Shown: piece by piece, positions 43,227 to 51,838 of the stretch
Layout: every line of letters starts with the position of its first letter
How positions within the stretch are numbered: the first letter of the stretch is position 1
From: Haloarchaeobius litoreus
GTDB lineage: Archaea; Halobacteriota; Halobacteria; Halobacteriales; Natrialbaceae
Direction: 5' to 3'
Assembly: GCF_024495425.1 (NCBI RefSeq)
Contig: NZ_JANHJR010000002.1
Location: forward strand, 682,001 to 746,000
DNA: 64,000 nt
Program-made: the position numbers and the translations under genes
The notes under the pieces: model-generated
Seen by the model: only the letters and a program-made list of their open reading frames with translations
Database searches by the model: none
What the model was told of the DNA's origin: nothing

Positions 43227-43760
43227 TTACTGGAACTCGTCCTCGTAGAGGTCCATCGCGTGCTCGATGGCCTGCTTCGCCGCGGCCTTGTCCTCCCAGC
43301 CGAGGGTCTCGACTTCCTTGCCCTTCTCGAGGTTCTTGTAGGTCGCGAAGAACTCGTCTATCTCGTCACGCTGCTGCTGCGGGATGTCCTCCAGGTCCTC
43401 GATGTGGTCGTACCGCGGGTCCTCGATGGGGACGGCGATGACCTTGTCGTCCTGCTCTCCGTCGTCGTCCATCTTCATGAGGGCGACGGGGCGCGCCTCG
43501 ATGATGCAGCCGGGGAACGTCTGGTCCTCGACGAGCACGAGTACGTCGAAGGGGTCCTCGTCGTCGTAGTACGACTGCGGGAGGAAGCCGTAGTCCGAGG
43601 GGTAGTGGACGTTGCTGTGGAGCACACGGTCCAGCACGACACCGGGCACGTCCTTGTCGTACTCGTACTTGTTGCGCTCGCCCTTGAGGCACTCGACGAC
43701 CGCGTAGATCTCTTCCGGCGGGTTCGGACCCGTCTCGAGGTCTTCCCAGAGGTTCGTCAT
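43227..43760 (-). CDS. ppa: Inorganic pyrophosphatase (family I)
   Basis: A 177-residue soluble pyrophosphatase that hydrolyses PPi to phosphate and so drives nucleic-acid and protein synthesis. Family signatures are RNKYEYDK, the HYPSDYGFLPQ loop, the metal-binding DDEDPFDVLVL and the later AVPIEDPRYDHIEDL. Length fits the family. ATG 43760 gives MTNLWEDLETGP, the usual haloarchaeal N-terminus. The next gene is the divergent PadR regulator; the same pair is adjacent in Halobacterium. Confidence 0.95.
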   Translation of the reverse strand: MTNLWEDLETGPNPPEEIYAVVECLKGERNKYEYDKDVPGVVLDRVLHSNVHYPSDYGFLPQSYYDDEDPFDVLVLVEDQTFPGCIIEARPVALMKMDDDGEQDDKVIAVPIEDPRYDHIEDLEDIPQQQRDEIDEFFATYKNLEKGKEVETLGWEDKAAAKQAIEHAMDLYEDEFQ

Positions 43761-43965
43761 ACGTTCCGGCGTGGGACTGGCCGGGGCAAAGTCCTTTCGT
43801 CTCGGCTGCATGACTCCGTTTCGCACGGTTTCGGCCGAATCGTGCGTCTCCCTCACAGACCGCTCCCCGCGGTTCACCCGCCGACCCGAACTGGTCACCG
43901 TCTGGTTTTTTACCCTGTCCAACTACCTGTACAGAGAACTGGATACAACGAATAGTTGAGAAGTG

Positions 43966-43972
43966 TTAAATA
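43966..43972 (+). promoter_or_regulatory. TATA box of the PadR-type regulator
   Basis: TTAAATA centred 26 bases before ATG 43995. A second A/T-rich element, ATTTATG (43983-43989), lies downstream and could be part of the leader or an operator. Confidence 0.65.
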
Positions 43973-43994
43973 GCTCGATGACATTTATGTAACC

Positions 43995-44345
43995 ATGTCA
44001 GAGGCACAAACAGTCACCGGCAAGCAGGGCATTGCACGCGAACTCACCGCGTTCCAGCACAATATCCTCGTGATTCTGGCCAAAGAGCCCATGTACGGGC
44101 TCGCTATCAAGCGGGAGCTGGAGGAGTACTACGGCACCGAGGTCAACCACGGCCGTCTGTACCCCAACCTGGACGAACTGGTCGGGCTCGGGCTCATCGA
44201 CAAGAGCGAGCTGGACAAGCGCACGAACCAGTACGAGCTGACCGACGACGGCTACGCCGCCGTCATGGACCAGGTCGAGTGGACGCTCGAGAACATCGCG
44301 ACCGACGAGGAGCGCGCAGACGACGTCCGGGCCATCCTCGAGTAA
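43995..44345 (+). CDS. rosR: PadR-family winged-helix regulator, RosR-like
   Basis: A 116-residue winged-helix regulator. The DNA-binding part is AFQHNILVILAKEPMYGLAIKRELEEYYGTEVNHGRLYPNLDELVGLGLI (about residues 20-68), followed by TNQYELTDDGYAAV (wing) and a C-terminal dimerisation helix. The family is PadR. It is next to ppa and near rnhA and a tfb gene, as is RosR (reactive oxygen species regulator) in Halobacterium salinarum, so I propose the orthologue; the name rests on context and memory of that locus. TTAAATA at -26 gives a leaderless start. Confidence 0.72.
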   Translation: MSEAQTVTGKQGIARELTAFQHNILVILAKEPMYGLAIKRELEEYYGTEVNHGRLYPNLDELVGLGLIDKSELDKRTNQYELTDDGYAAVMDQVEWTLENIATDEERADDVRAILE

Positions 44346-44391
44346 CGACCCAGCTGCGGTAACCCGAATTACGGTCGACGCAGGAGGCGGA

Positions 44392-44997
44392 CTACGACCC
44401 GGGCACCCGCTCTCCTGCCGTCTCGTACACCAGTTCGAGCGACTGCTCTACGACAGCGGTCTGCTCGTCGCTCGGCCACGCGTTGCGTGGGTAGTACTCC
44501 TCGATGAACTCCTCCATCTCGCCCGCGGTGAGTGACTCGACGGGCTTCGCGTAGTGGTTCCCGGCGAAGTCGGCGAACGCGGTCGCGTTCCTGGCGTGCA
44601 CCTCGCCGTGCTCCTCGCGGACCTGTTCGACGAGTTCCCGGTTGTGCTCGTCCACCGCGCGCCACTCGTCGGGGTCGCCGGGGCCGGAGAGGGGTACCTC
44701 CACCGCGCGCGAGGTGTCCTCGATGCGGTCCATCTGCACGACGCCGTCCTCCAGCCACTCCTGCGGATAGCAGACCAGCGTCGCTTCGTCCTCGCTCCGG
44801 ACGCGCGCGGCGTATCCGTGCTCGCCGACGAGGTCGGCACGCCGCTCCCGGTACGCCTCGCCCTCGGCGTCGTCGACGGTCTCACGCGCGAGCCGGGACA
44901 GCCGCTCGGCCTCGTCGACGACTGACTGTGGGAGCTCGTTCTCGCCCTGCTCGTCCGCCGCTGTGTCATCGTTCGAAGTGTTATATTTCCCTGACAT
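44392..44997 (-). CDS. rnhA-operon protein (DUF7108-like)
   Basis: A 201-residue acidic protein starting MSGKYNTSNDDTAADEQ. Two regions stand out: ARVRSEDEATLVCYPQEWLEDGVVQMDRIEDT, and a C-terminal helical part with HARNATAFADFAGNHYAKPVESLTAGEMEEFIEEYY. I recognise the haloarchaeal 'rnhA operon protein' family (probably DUF7108), of unknown function. It lies 12 bases after the RNase HI gene and is probably co-transcribed. ATG 45003 is a possible earlier start. Confidence 0.75.
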   Translation of the reverse strand: MSGKYNTSNDDTAADEQGENELPQSVVDEAERLSRLARETVDDAEGEAYRERRADLVGEHGYAARVRSEDEATLVCYPQEWLEDGVVQMDRIEDTSRAVEVPLSGPGDPDEWRAVDEHNRELVEQVREEHGEVHARNATAFADFAGNHYAKPVESLTAGEMEEFIEEYYPRNAWPSDEQTAVVEQSLELVYETAGERVPGS

Positions 44998-45009
44998 TGA
45001 CACGTCTTC

Positions 45010-45603
45010 TCAGGCCTCGTCGAGTGCCTCGTTTGCCAGTTCGTCCGCACGTTCGTTAATCTCTCGGGGCACGTGGCTGATGGCCCACGAGTCGAAGTTC
45101 GACAGCAGTTCGCGGACGGTGACGCGTTTCTCGCGCAGCGTGGGATCGTTCGTGTCGTACTCCCCGCGCACCTGCTTGACGATGAGTTCGGAGTCGCCGC
45201 GTATCTCGACCTCGTCGTAGCCGTAGTCGACGGCCACCTCGAGCACGCGCAGGAGCGCCTCGTACTCGGCCTGGTTGTTCGTCGCGTTCCCGATGCGCTC
45301 GCCGCCTTCGGCGACGATGCCGTCGCTCGTGACGACGACCCACCCGATGGCGGCGGGCCCGGGGTTCCCCCGCGACGCACCGTCGAAGTAGCAGTGCGCG
45401 CGGCCGCTCCCCTCGCGGAGGAGCGCCTCGATGTCGGCGGGGCGCGCACCCTGGACGACGACCTTCTCGTCGTAGGCGACCGCGGAGGCGTCCCCGTACT
45501 CCGCTCGCCAGCGTTCGTGGTCCGTGTTCCCCCCGGTGATTGTCGCCCCGGCGGCTTCCAGCGTCGCGCGGGCCTCCTCGACGTCGCACTCGATGACCGG
45601 CAT
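45010..45603 (-). CDS. rnhA: Ribonuclease HI
   Basis: A 197-residue RNase H that removes RNA from RNA-DNA hybrids. The catalytic domain (about residues 67-197) shows the first Asp in YFDGASRGNPGPAAIG, the Glu in NNQAEYEALLR, the Asp in IRGDSELIVKQ and a final Asp in ERADELANEAL. The N-terminal ~65 residues form an extra domain as in the Halobacterium enzyme. ATG 45603 is chosen because GGTTATAC at 45628-45635 is 28 bases upstream; the frame to 45648 runs over this box. Confidence 0.92.
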   Translation of the reverse strand: MPVIECDVEEARATLEAAGATITGGNTDHERWRAEYGDASAVAYDEKVVVQGARPADIEALLREGSGRAHCYFDGASRGNPGPAAIGWVVVTSDGIVAEGGERIGNATNNQAEYEALLRVLEVAVDYGYDEVEIRGDSELIVKQVRGEYDTNDPTLREKRVTVRELLSNFDSWAISHVPREINERADELANEALDEA

Positions 45604-45627
45604 TGACCCAAGGTCACCGAACCTCGG

Positions 45628-45635
45628 GTATAACC
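45628..45635 (-). promoter_or_regulatory. TATA box of rnhA
   Basis: GGTTATAC on the minus strand, 28 bases from ATG 45603; leaderless layout. Confidence 0.65.
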
Positions 45636-45742
45636 GTTCTGATTCCAATTTCGTATCAGAAATACTTACATCGCGCAGTCGTGCGGTTACCTTCCTTCCA
45701 CGCGGTTGTGTCCCCGTAACAGCCGACAGATTACCACCGAGG

Positions 45743-45749
45743 GTTTAAG
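45743..45749 (+). promoter_or_regulatory. TATA box of tfb
   Basis: GTTTAAG, centred about 33 bases before ATG 45779; predicts a leader of about 7 bases. A second A/T-rich run (CTATAAAAG, 45765-45773) lies too close to the ATG to serve the same start. Confidence 0.5.
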
Positions 45750-45778
45750 TGTGTGGGAAATACTACTATAAAAGTGCG

Positions 45779-46741
45779 ATGACACGGTCCACCCGCCAGC
45801 GGGAGCGAGAAACCGAGACCGAGGCGTCGGACGAGCAGGAGGGAGTCAGGGAGTGTCCCGAATGCAGCTCCGAGAACCTGGTCAAGAGTTCCGACAGGGG
45901 CGAACTCGTCTGCGACGACTGCGGGCTCGTCGTCGAGGAGGAGAAGATCGACCCCGGTCCGGAGTGGCGAGCGTTCAACCACCAGGAGCGCCAAGAGAAG
46001 TCTCGCGTCGGTGCCCCGACAACGCAGACGATGCACGACAAGGGGTTGACGACGACTATCGACTGGAAAGACAAGGACGCGTACGGCCGTTCTATCTCCT
46101 CGAAGAAGCGGAGTCAGATGCACCGGCTCCGCAAGTGGCAGGAGCGAATCAGAACCAAGGACGCGGGCGAACGGAACCTACAGTTCGCGCTCAGTGAGAT
46201 CGACCGCATGGCCAGCGCACTGGGCGTCCCACGCTCGGTCCGCGAGGTCGCCTCGGTCATCTACCGTCGCGCCCTGAAGGAGGACCTCATCCGCGGCCGG
46301 TCCATCGAGGGCGTCGCGACGAGCGCGCTCTACGCGGCCTGCCGCAAGGAGGGGATCCCACGCAGCCTCGAAGAGATCTCGGAGGTCTCACGGGTAGAGC
46401 GGAAGGAGATCGGGCGCACGTACCGATACATCTCCCAGGAACTCGGCCTGGAGATGCGGCCCGTCGACCCGAAGAAGTACGTCCCCCGATTCTGCTCCGA
46501 ACTCGAACTCTCCGAGGAGGTACAGACCAAGGCCAACGAGATAATCGAGACGACCGCGGAGAAGGGACTGCTCTCCGGCAAGTCACCGACCGGCTACGCC
46601 GCCGCTGCCATCTACGCGGCGTCGCTGCTGTGCAACGAGAAGAAGACGCAGCGCGAGGTAGCCGACGTGGCACAGGTGACCGAGGTCACCATCCGGAACC
46701 GCTACCAGGAGCAGATCGAAGCGATGGGCATCCACAGCTAG
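45779..46741 (+). CDS. tfb: Transcription initiation factor IIB (TFB)
   Basis: A 320-residue TFB that bridges TBP and RNA polymerase at archaeal promoters. After a polar tail, the zinc ribbon is CPECSSENL and CDDCGLVV (about residues 27-49), the B-finger/linker is around [18 protein letters not shown], and two cyclin repeats follow (for example [19 protein letters not shown] and [19 protein letters not shown]). Haloarchaea carry several TFB paralogues that specialise promoter sets. ATG 45779 is chosen because GGGTTTAAG (45741-45749) would give a transcript starting about 7 bases before it. Confidence 0.93.
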   Translation: MTRSTRQRERETETEASDEQEGVRECPECSSENLVKSSDRGELVCDDCGLVVEEEKIDPGPEWRAFNHQERQEKSRVGAPTTQTMHDKGLTTTIDWKDKDAYGRSISSKKRSQMHRLRKWQERIRTKDAGERNLQFALSEIDRMASALGVPRSVREVASVIYRRALKEDLIRGRSIEGVATSALYAACRKEGIPRSLEEISEVSRVERKEIGRTYRYISQELGLEMRPVDPKKYVPRFCSELELSEEVQTKANEIIETTAEKGLLSGKSPTGYAAAAIYAASLLCNEKKTQREVADVAQVTEVTIRNRYQEQIEAMGIHS

Positions 46742-46862
46742 GGCCCACGACGCCACCCACCCGTTCTTTCGCCCGTCGCGCTGACAGTCCCGACTGGACG
46801 GACCGTACGGACCATCCGTGCGACACAACGCTTAACGAGCGGGACGACAGACGTACCCGAAG

Positions 46863-47801
46863 ATGGTGCTCCTCGTCGGTACGTTCGACGGCGTCTTCGC
46901 CGTCCACGACGGTCACGACGGCAGTCCCGAGCGACGGCTGCACGCGACCGTCTACCGGCTGTGCTCGACGGGGGGCGGCTGCATCGCGGCGACCGGGTCC
47001 GGCCTCTACCGGACGACCGACGGCCACGACTGGGTCCACGTCGCGGAGCTCCCCGGCGCGGCCGTCTCGACGGCTGTCAGCCCGGACGGCGAGCGCTGGT
47101 ACGTCGGCACCGATCCCGCCGCCGTCCACGTCTCCACCGACGACGGGGCGAGCTGGCGCGAGCTCGACGCACTCCAGTCGCTCCCGGACCGCGACCGCTG
47201 GCGCGACCGCGCCCCCGGCGAGGACGCGAACGTCCGAACGATAGCGGTCCACCCTGGCGCACCCGACCGGCTCGCCGTCGGCATCGAACCCGGCGGCGTC
47301 TACCTCAGCGTCGACGGCGGCGAGACGTGGTCGGCCCGCTCGGCGGGCGTCCACGACGACGTCCACCACCTGCTCGCGCTCGGGGCCGACGAGTACGTCG
47401 CCGCCTGCGGGAACGGGCTCTACCGGACCGACGACGCCGGCCGCACGTGGCTCAGACAGGACACCGACTTCCGCGACTTCTGGTTCAACTACTTCCGCGA
47501 GAGCTGCCAGCACGACGGCACGCTGTACACGGCCGCCAACGGCTGGGGCCCGGCTGCACCCGGTGGGGCGCTGTTCGAGGCGACCGACGACGGCGAGGTG
47601 GAGCGGCTCCCCTATCCGGGTGAGAACGACTCGTTCGTCGTCTCGTGGGCCATGGAAGACGACACGGTGTACGCCGGCACGATGGACGTACAGGACGGCT
47701 TCGGTCAGTACGCTCCTGCTCGAATCCTCCGTCGCGAGGAGCATGGCTGGTTCGAGGCTGCCCAGGTCCCCGCGGGAGCCAGAACGCTCGCCACCATTTA
47801 A
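46863..47801 (+). CDS. BNR/Asp-box beta-propeller protein
   Basis: A 312-residue protein with four or more Asp-box motifs: LYRTTDGHDWVHV, VHVSTDDGASWREL, VYLSVDGGETWSA and LYRTDDAGRTWLRQ. Such repeats form the blades of sialidase- or VPS10-like beta-propellers. No signal peptide is present, so it is probably cytosolic. Catalytic residues of sialidases are not evident; binding or scaffold functions are as likely as hydrolysis. It follows the tfb gene with its own upstream region. Confidence 0.82.
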   Translation: MVLLVGTFDGVFAVHDGHDGSPERRLHATVYRLCSTGGGCIAATGSGLYRTTDGHDWVHVAELPGAAVSTAVSPDGERWYVGTDPAAVHVSTDDGASWRELDALQSLPDRDRWRDRAPGEDANVRTIAVHPGAPDRLAVGIEPGGVYLSVDGGETWSARSAGVHDDVHHLLALGADEYVAACGNGLYRTDDAGRTWLRQDTDFRDFWFNYFRESCQHDGTLYTAANGWGPAAPGGALFEATDDGEVERLPYPGENDSFVVSWAMEDDTVYAGTMDVQDGFGQYAPARILRREEHGWFEAAQVPAGARTLATI

Positions 47802-47941
47802 GGCCGAAGACGGGGCCAGCGTCGGCGTGTCCTGACCAGGGGCCGACTGCGGGTAGCGGGTGTGCGACACGTCGCAGTCGGCGCGTTTTCGGTGTCGCCT
47901 GTCCGCCAGATTGAAGCGCTTCGTCGCCGTAGCTCGGTCGA

Positions 47942-49246
47942 ATGCGGCTCGACGACTACATCGAGGGACTGGAGCCCGACGAGTCCCAACGCCGTCGGCG
48001 ACTCGCCGAGGAGAAGTCCTACGCCATCACCGAGTACCTGGAGGACTTCCAGTCGCGCTTCGAGGAGACGGTGCAGGGCGACTCCCTGTACGGCGCGACG
48101 GCACCGTCCATCTTCGTCGGCCGGACGAACTACCCGAACGTCTCGACGGGCTTGCTCTCACCCGTCGCCGAGGGCGACCCCACCGACTTCGTCACGAACG
48201 GCGAGTGGTACCAGCAGGGCCTCGGCGTCGGCGACGTCGTCGAGCGGCGCACCGGCCTGCTGAACTCCCGGCGCAGCGCGAACGTGAACGTCGAGGACGT
48301 CTGGGACGGCTTCGTCGGCGTCCAGCGCGAGGTCGCCATCGCGGGTGACCCGGTCGACGTGGAGATCGGCCTCGACGGCAAACTCGACCTCGACCTCGAC
48401 GTTGGCGAGGGCGTGGCCACGCCGACCGGCCCGAGCGCCAGCGCCACCTCGGTCGACCTCACCGAGAATCCCTACGTCCCGCGCCCGGTGAAGAAGACGC
48501 TGGAGGACGACGACTGGCAGGCCCAGGGTGCGATGACGTACCTCTACCGGCGCGGCCTCGACGTGTACGACATCAACCGAGTCCTGTCGGCTGGCGCGCT
48601 CGGCCAGGGCGAGAACCGCCGGCTCGTCCCGACGCGCTGGTCCATCACCGCCGTCGACGACACCATCGGGCAGTACCTCCGCGGGCAGATCCGCCACGCG
48701 CCGAGCGTCGACAGCGTCGAGGTCCGGATGAACGAGTACATGGGCAACCGCTTCTGGGTGCTGCTCGCGCCCGGCCAGTGGGAGTTCGAGCTCGTCGAGA
48801 TGAAAGCGCCGGGGAGCGTCTGGAACCCCGACCCGACCGGCGACATCTGGATGGGGAGCGCCTCGGAGGGCTACGAGGGCCGCACCGGCTACGTCGACGA
48901 GACCGCCGGCGCGTACTACGCCAGCCGCCTCGGCGTGCTCGAACACCTCGCCGAGCGCGGCCGGCAGGCGAAGTGCCTGGTGCTCCGGGAGGTCAGCGAC
49001 GACTACTGGGCACCGGTCGGTGTCTGGCAGGTGCGCGAGAGCGTCCGCAACGCCTTCGACGGGACGCCGTGGCACAGCGTCGACGCGGACGCGGTGGACG
49101 GGTCGCTCGCAGGCGAGCACGGCGAGGCCGAGACGTTCCACGGCGCGGTCCGAACCATCGCGCAGCGGCTCCCCGTCTCCTACGACCGGCTCCGTCGAAA
49201 GTCCGACCTCGTCGCTGGGGTGCAGAGCTCACTGGGGGACTTCTGA
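47942..49246 (+). CDS. nreA: DNA repair protein NreA
   Basis: A 434-residue archaeal DNA repair protein. Key landmarks are APSIFVGRTNYPNVSTGLLSPV near the N-terminus, TRWSITAVDDTIGQYLR in the middle, and FWVLLAPGQWEFELVEMKAPGS, all typical of NreA. The last residues (QSSLGDF, 428-434) match a PCNA-interacting peptide (QxxLxxF), the motif by which Haloferax NreA was found to bind PCNA and act in repair of mitomycin C damage. It is a single gene on its own promoter. Confidence 0.92.
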   Translation: MRLDDYIEGLEPDESQRRRRLAEEKSYAITEYLEDFQSRFEETVQGDSLYGATAPSIFVGRTNYPNVSTGLLSPVAEGDPTDFVTNGEWYQQGLGVGDVVERRTGLLNSRRSANVNVEDVWDGFVGVQREVAIAGDPVDVEIGLDGKLDLDLDVGEGVATPTGPSASATSVDLTENPYVPRPVKKTLEDDDWQAQGAMTYLYRRGLDVYDINRVLSAGALGQGENRRLVPTRWSITAVDDTIGQYLRGQIRHAPSVDSVEVRMNEYMGNRFWVLLAPGQWEFELVEMKAPGSVWNPDPTGDIWMGSASEGYEGRTGYVDETAGAYYASRLGVLEHLAERGRQAKCLVLREVSDDYWAPVGVWQVRESVRNAFDGTPWHSVDADAVDGSLAGEHGEAETFHGAVRTIAQRLPVSYDRLRRKSDLVAGVQSSLGDF

Positions 49247-49272
49247 CCCGGGGACAGTCGTGAGGGACGCGT

Positions 49273-49737
49273 TCAGACGCTGTCGAGGTTCTCGAACGCC
49301 GCCTCGACGAGTTCGCCGGTGTCGGCGACGAGCTCGTCCCAGTCCTCGTCGCGTGGTGCCATCCCGAGCAGCGGCGCGATCTTCATGATGGAGACGTGGT
49401 AGACGTGCTGTCGCCCGGGTTCCTCCTCCCAGACGACGACGTTACACGGCATCAGCCCGCCGAGCTCCGGACTCATGTCGAGCCCGCGGTCCGCCATCTC
49501 CGGGTTGCAGGCCCCGAGGATGTAGTACGGGTCGCGGTCGGCACCGATCTTCTCGGCGAGGAGGTCCGAGACGGAGAACTCGACGGCGGTCCCGAAGCCG
49601 GCCTCGGCGAACGCCTCGCGGACGTGGTCGATGGCCTCCTCGTGCTCCATCTCGAGTGTGGCCTGCTTCTTGCCGATCTCGTCGTCGCTCGGTGTCGGCA
49701 GTTCGACGTCGCCGTCGTCGTTGGATTCGAGTCCCAT
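49273..49737 (-). CDS. DUF302 family protein
   Basis: A 154-residue protein. The DUF302 core is MEHEEAIDHVREAFAEAGFGTAVEFSVSDLLAEKIG, followed by YYILGACNPEMADRGLDMSPELGGLMPCNVVVWEE, the characteristic CNP and PCN motifs. DUF302 proteins have been suggested to bind small molecules or metals; their role is unknown. CGTTTTTCC at 49761-49769 is about 28 bases from ATG 49737, giving a leaderless start; the codons to 49758 overlap that box. Confidence 0.88.
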   Translation of the reverse strand: MGLESNDDGDVELPTPSDDEIGKKQATLEMEHEEAIDHVREAFAEAGFGTAVEFSVSDLLAEKIGADRDPYYILGACNPEMADRGLDMSPELGGLMPCNVVVWEEEPGRQHVYHVSIMKIAPLLGMAPRDEDWDELVADTGELVEAAFENLDSV

Positions 49738-49773
49738 ACTACAAGAGGCGGCTCGCAAGGGGAAAAACGTATC

Positions 49774-50508
49774 CTACAGCGGGACGGGCAGCCACTCCAG
49801 CCAGCCGTACACGGTCTCCGGTGGGATGAGCGGGTCGTGGATGACCAGCCAGTCGAGCAGCACCAGCCCGGCCCCGTGGGCGATGACCGAGGGTAGGATG
49901 GAGTCGCTCTTGTAGTCGACCGCGCCGAACAGCACGTCGGTCGGTCCAGAGAGCAGCATCTCTATCGGGGGCTTCCCGATGTGATGGAGCGCGTAGACCA
50001 CGGGGCTGATGAACGCGGCCTTGATGCCGAAGCGCTCGCCGACGCCGACACAGAGCAGCCCCCGGTAGTACGTCTCGACGGCGACCACCAGCGCGAACTG
50101 CTTGGCGGCGTGGGCCGCGAACGCGCCGGGTTCGCGGAGCTCGGCCGCCGTCGTCCACATCGGGTAGTATGCACGGATGGACGGCAGCGACGACCCGACG
50201 AGGTAGAACGGGAGGACGAACAGCGCGAGCAGCGCGGCGTTGCGCACCGCGGTCCGGTCGACGCGGTAGCCGATCTCCTTGCCGTAGTAGGCGGCGAGCG
50301 CCATCGGGCCACAGAAGAAGATGAGGCCGTCGATGACCAGCCGCTGGTCCAGCCCGGGCTGGTGGAACACCATCCAGAGTATCGAGAGGACCGCACCGAC
50401 GACGAGCGACTTCGCGGTCCAGGAGAGGCGCGACCAGCGCAGGGACGCGAGTCTGGTTCGGAGCCAGTCGACGGCATCGGCGACGACGCCGGCGTCCTGG
50501 CTCGACAC
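49774..50508 (-). CDS. CPBP-family intramembrane metalloprotease-like protein
   Basis: A 244-residue polytopic membrane protein with about six to seven helices. ETYYRG matches motif 1 of CPBP/Abi proteases (EExxxR; the first Glu here is Val, as VETYYRG), ALHHIG fits motif 2 (FxxxH) and IAHGAGL fits motif 3. Because one motif-1 Glu is replaced, proteolytic activity is not certain. GTG 50508 follows the upstream gene's stop by 5 bases, so the two form an operon. Confidence 0.78.
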   Translation of the reverse strand: MSSQDAGVVADAVDWLRTRLASLRWSRLSWTAKSLVVGAVLSILWMVFHQPGLDQRLVIDGLIFFCGPMALAAYYGKEIGYRVDRTAVRNAALLALFVLPFYLVGSSLPSIRAYYPMWTTAAELREPGAFAAHAAKQFALVVAVETYYRGLLCVGVGERFGIKAAFISPVVYALHHIGKPPIEMLLSGPTDVLFGAVDYKSDSILPSVIAHGAGLVLLDWLVIHDPLIPPETVYGWLEWLPVPL

Positions 50509-50512
50509 GGCT

Positions 50513-50803
50513 CTACTCGTCCGCGGTCGCGACGGGGCCGCGACCGACGACGTCGCGGATGGCCTCCTCGAACTCCTGGCGCTTCTCGAAGTACGTGATG
50601 TCGACGTCATCGAGCGCCGTGGAGAGCTCGGTCGGGCCGTCGGGCGTCCGGATGACGGCGTCGCCCTCGAGGGTCTCCAGTCGGCTCTTGGTGATGGGCC
50701 AGCTCAGGCGGGACGTGACTCGCGCGAGCGGTGCGCCCTCGACGGACTCTCCCTCGCCGAGCTCGACGGCGGGTTCTGCGTCTGCTTCCTCCTCGTCAGC
50801 CAT
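50513..50803 (-). CDS. Haloarchaeal conserved protein (DUF5789-like)
   Basis: A 96-residue acidic protein (MADEEEADAEPAVELGEGESVEGAPLARVTSRLSWPITKSRLETLEGDAVIRTPDGPTEL shortened here to its first and middle pieces: an acidic tail, then RLSWPITKSRLETLEG, then FEEAIRDVVG). I take it for the haloarchaeal DUF5789 family; the core looks like a small helical or winged unit, but the function is unknown. It is directly upstream of the CPBP-like gene, and both are on one transcript. Confidence 0.75.
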   Translation of the reverse strand: MADEEEADAEPAVELGEGESVEGAPLARVTSRLSWPITKSRLETLEGDAVIRTPDGPTELSTALDDVDITYFEKRQEFEEAIRDVVGRGPVATADE

Positions 50804-50896
50804 GGTCGGGGGTTTGCAACCGCGTCGATTCAACCTTTCGCTTCCGTGCCCGATGTCTGACGTACTGTTTTGTGGTGGGAGGACCAACACGGGTGC

Positions 50897-51838
50897 ATGA
50901 CCAGTCTCGCGGACGTGTACGAGGACAACGTCGGGGAGGTCGAGGACCTCCGGCGGTTCTACCTGGGGATCGCACTGTTCGCGGCGGGTGCGTTGCTGAC
51001 GGTGGTGGGTATCCTCGTCGGGGGGACCGACCTGCTCGGTGCGGTCGGCGTGGGAGTCTACGACGCCCGGAAGGTCGCCGGACTGCTCGGTGGACTCGGC
51101 GTGCCGGCCGTGCTCGTCGGCGTCTTCACCGTCCTGCCGGCGAGCGAACGCATCCGGGCCGCCGCTGCCATCGGGGCGAGCCTCTGCGTGCTCGGCGTCG
51201 CGCTGTTCTGGTACGCCTACCCGACGTACTGGGTGACGGGTCCGCAGGAACGCACCGGGCTCACCCTGCTCGTCGCGGCGGTGTACTCCTTCGGCGTGTT
51301 CGCCTCCATCGGCTGCCTGTTCAGTGCGGTGGTCACGTTCAAGACGCGGAACGACCCCGGCGGCACCGTGACGATGGAGGTCACCCGCGAGGGCGAGACC
51401 CGCGTCGTCGAGGTGCCCGCCGAACACGCCGAGCAGGCCGCCTACGGCGGCGTCGGGATGTTCGGCGCGGACCCCGACGGCTCCGTCGAGACGCAGACGA
51501 ACCAGCCCTCGCCGGGTGCCGGGTCGTCGTCCAGCGCGGCCTCGGCCCGGTCGTCCCGCGGTTCCTCGTCGTCCGGTCTCGGCAGCCCGGGCACGCCGAC
51601 GAGCGACGGCGGCGCGTCGACCCAGGACATCCGGTCGCCGATGGACGGCTACGACGACGGCGAGGTGCTCAAGTCCGAGCCCAGTCGGCAGGAGCAGAGC
51701 CTCGCGGACCGCTACTGCGGCAACTGCCAGCACTTCCAGTACGTCCGGACGAACCACGGAATGCAGCCCTACTGCGGCGCGCACGGCGAGGTGATGGGTG
51801 ACATGGAGGCGTGCCAGCAGTGGGAGCCGAACAACTAG
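50897..51838 (+). CDS. Membrane protein with C-terminal cysteine-rich domain (DUF7139-like)
   Basis: A 313-residue protein with four transmembrane helices (residues ~25-50, 65-90, 95-115, 130-150), then a long Ser/Gly-rich, poorly ordered linker, and a C-terminal domain with YCGNCQHFQYV and YCGAHGEVMGDMEACQQWEP, which looks like a zinc-binding ribbon. I believe it to be the haloarchaeal family DUF7139; function unknown. GTTTTGTG at 50867-50874 is 28 bases from ATG 50897, so the start is leaderless. Confidence 0.78.
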   Translation: MTSLADVYEDNVGEVEDLRRFYLGIALFAAGALLTVVGILVGGTDLLGAVGVGVYDARKVAGLLGGLGVPAVLVGVFTVLPASERIRAAAAIGASLCVLGVALFWYAYPTYWVTGPQERTGLTLLVAAVYSFGVFASIGCLFSAVVTFKTRNDPGGTVTMEVTREGETRVVEVPAEHAEQAAYGGVGMFGADPDGSVETQTNQPSPGAGSSSSAASARSSRGSSSSGLGSPGTPTSDGGASTQDIRSPMDGYDDGEVLKSEPSRQEQSLADRYCGNCQHFQYVRTNHGMQPYCGAHGEVMGDMEACQQWEPNN

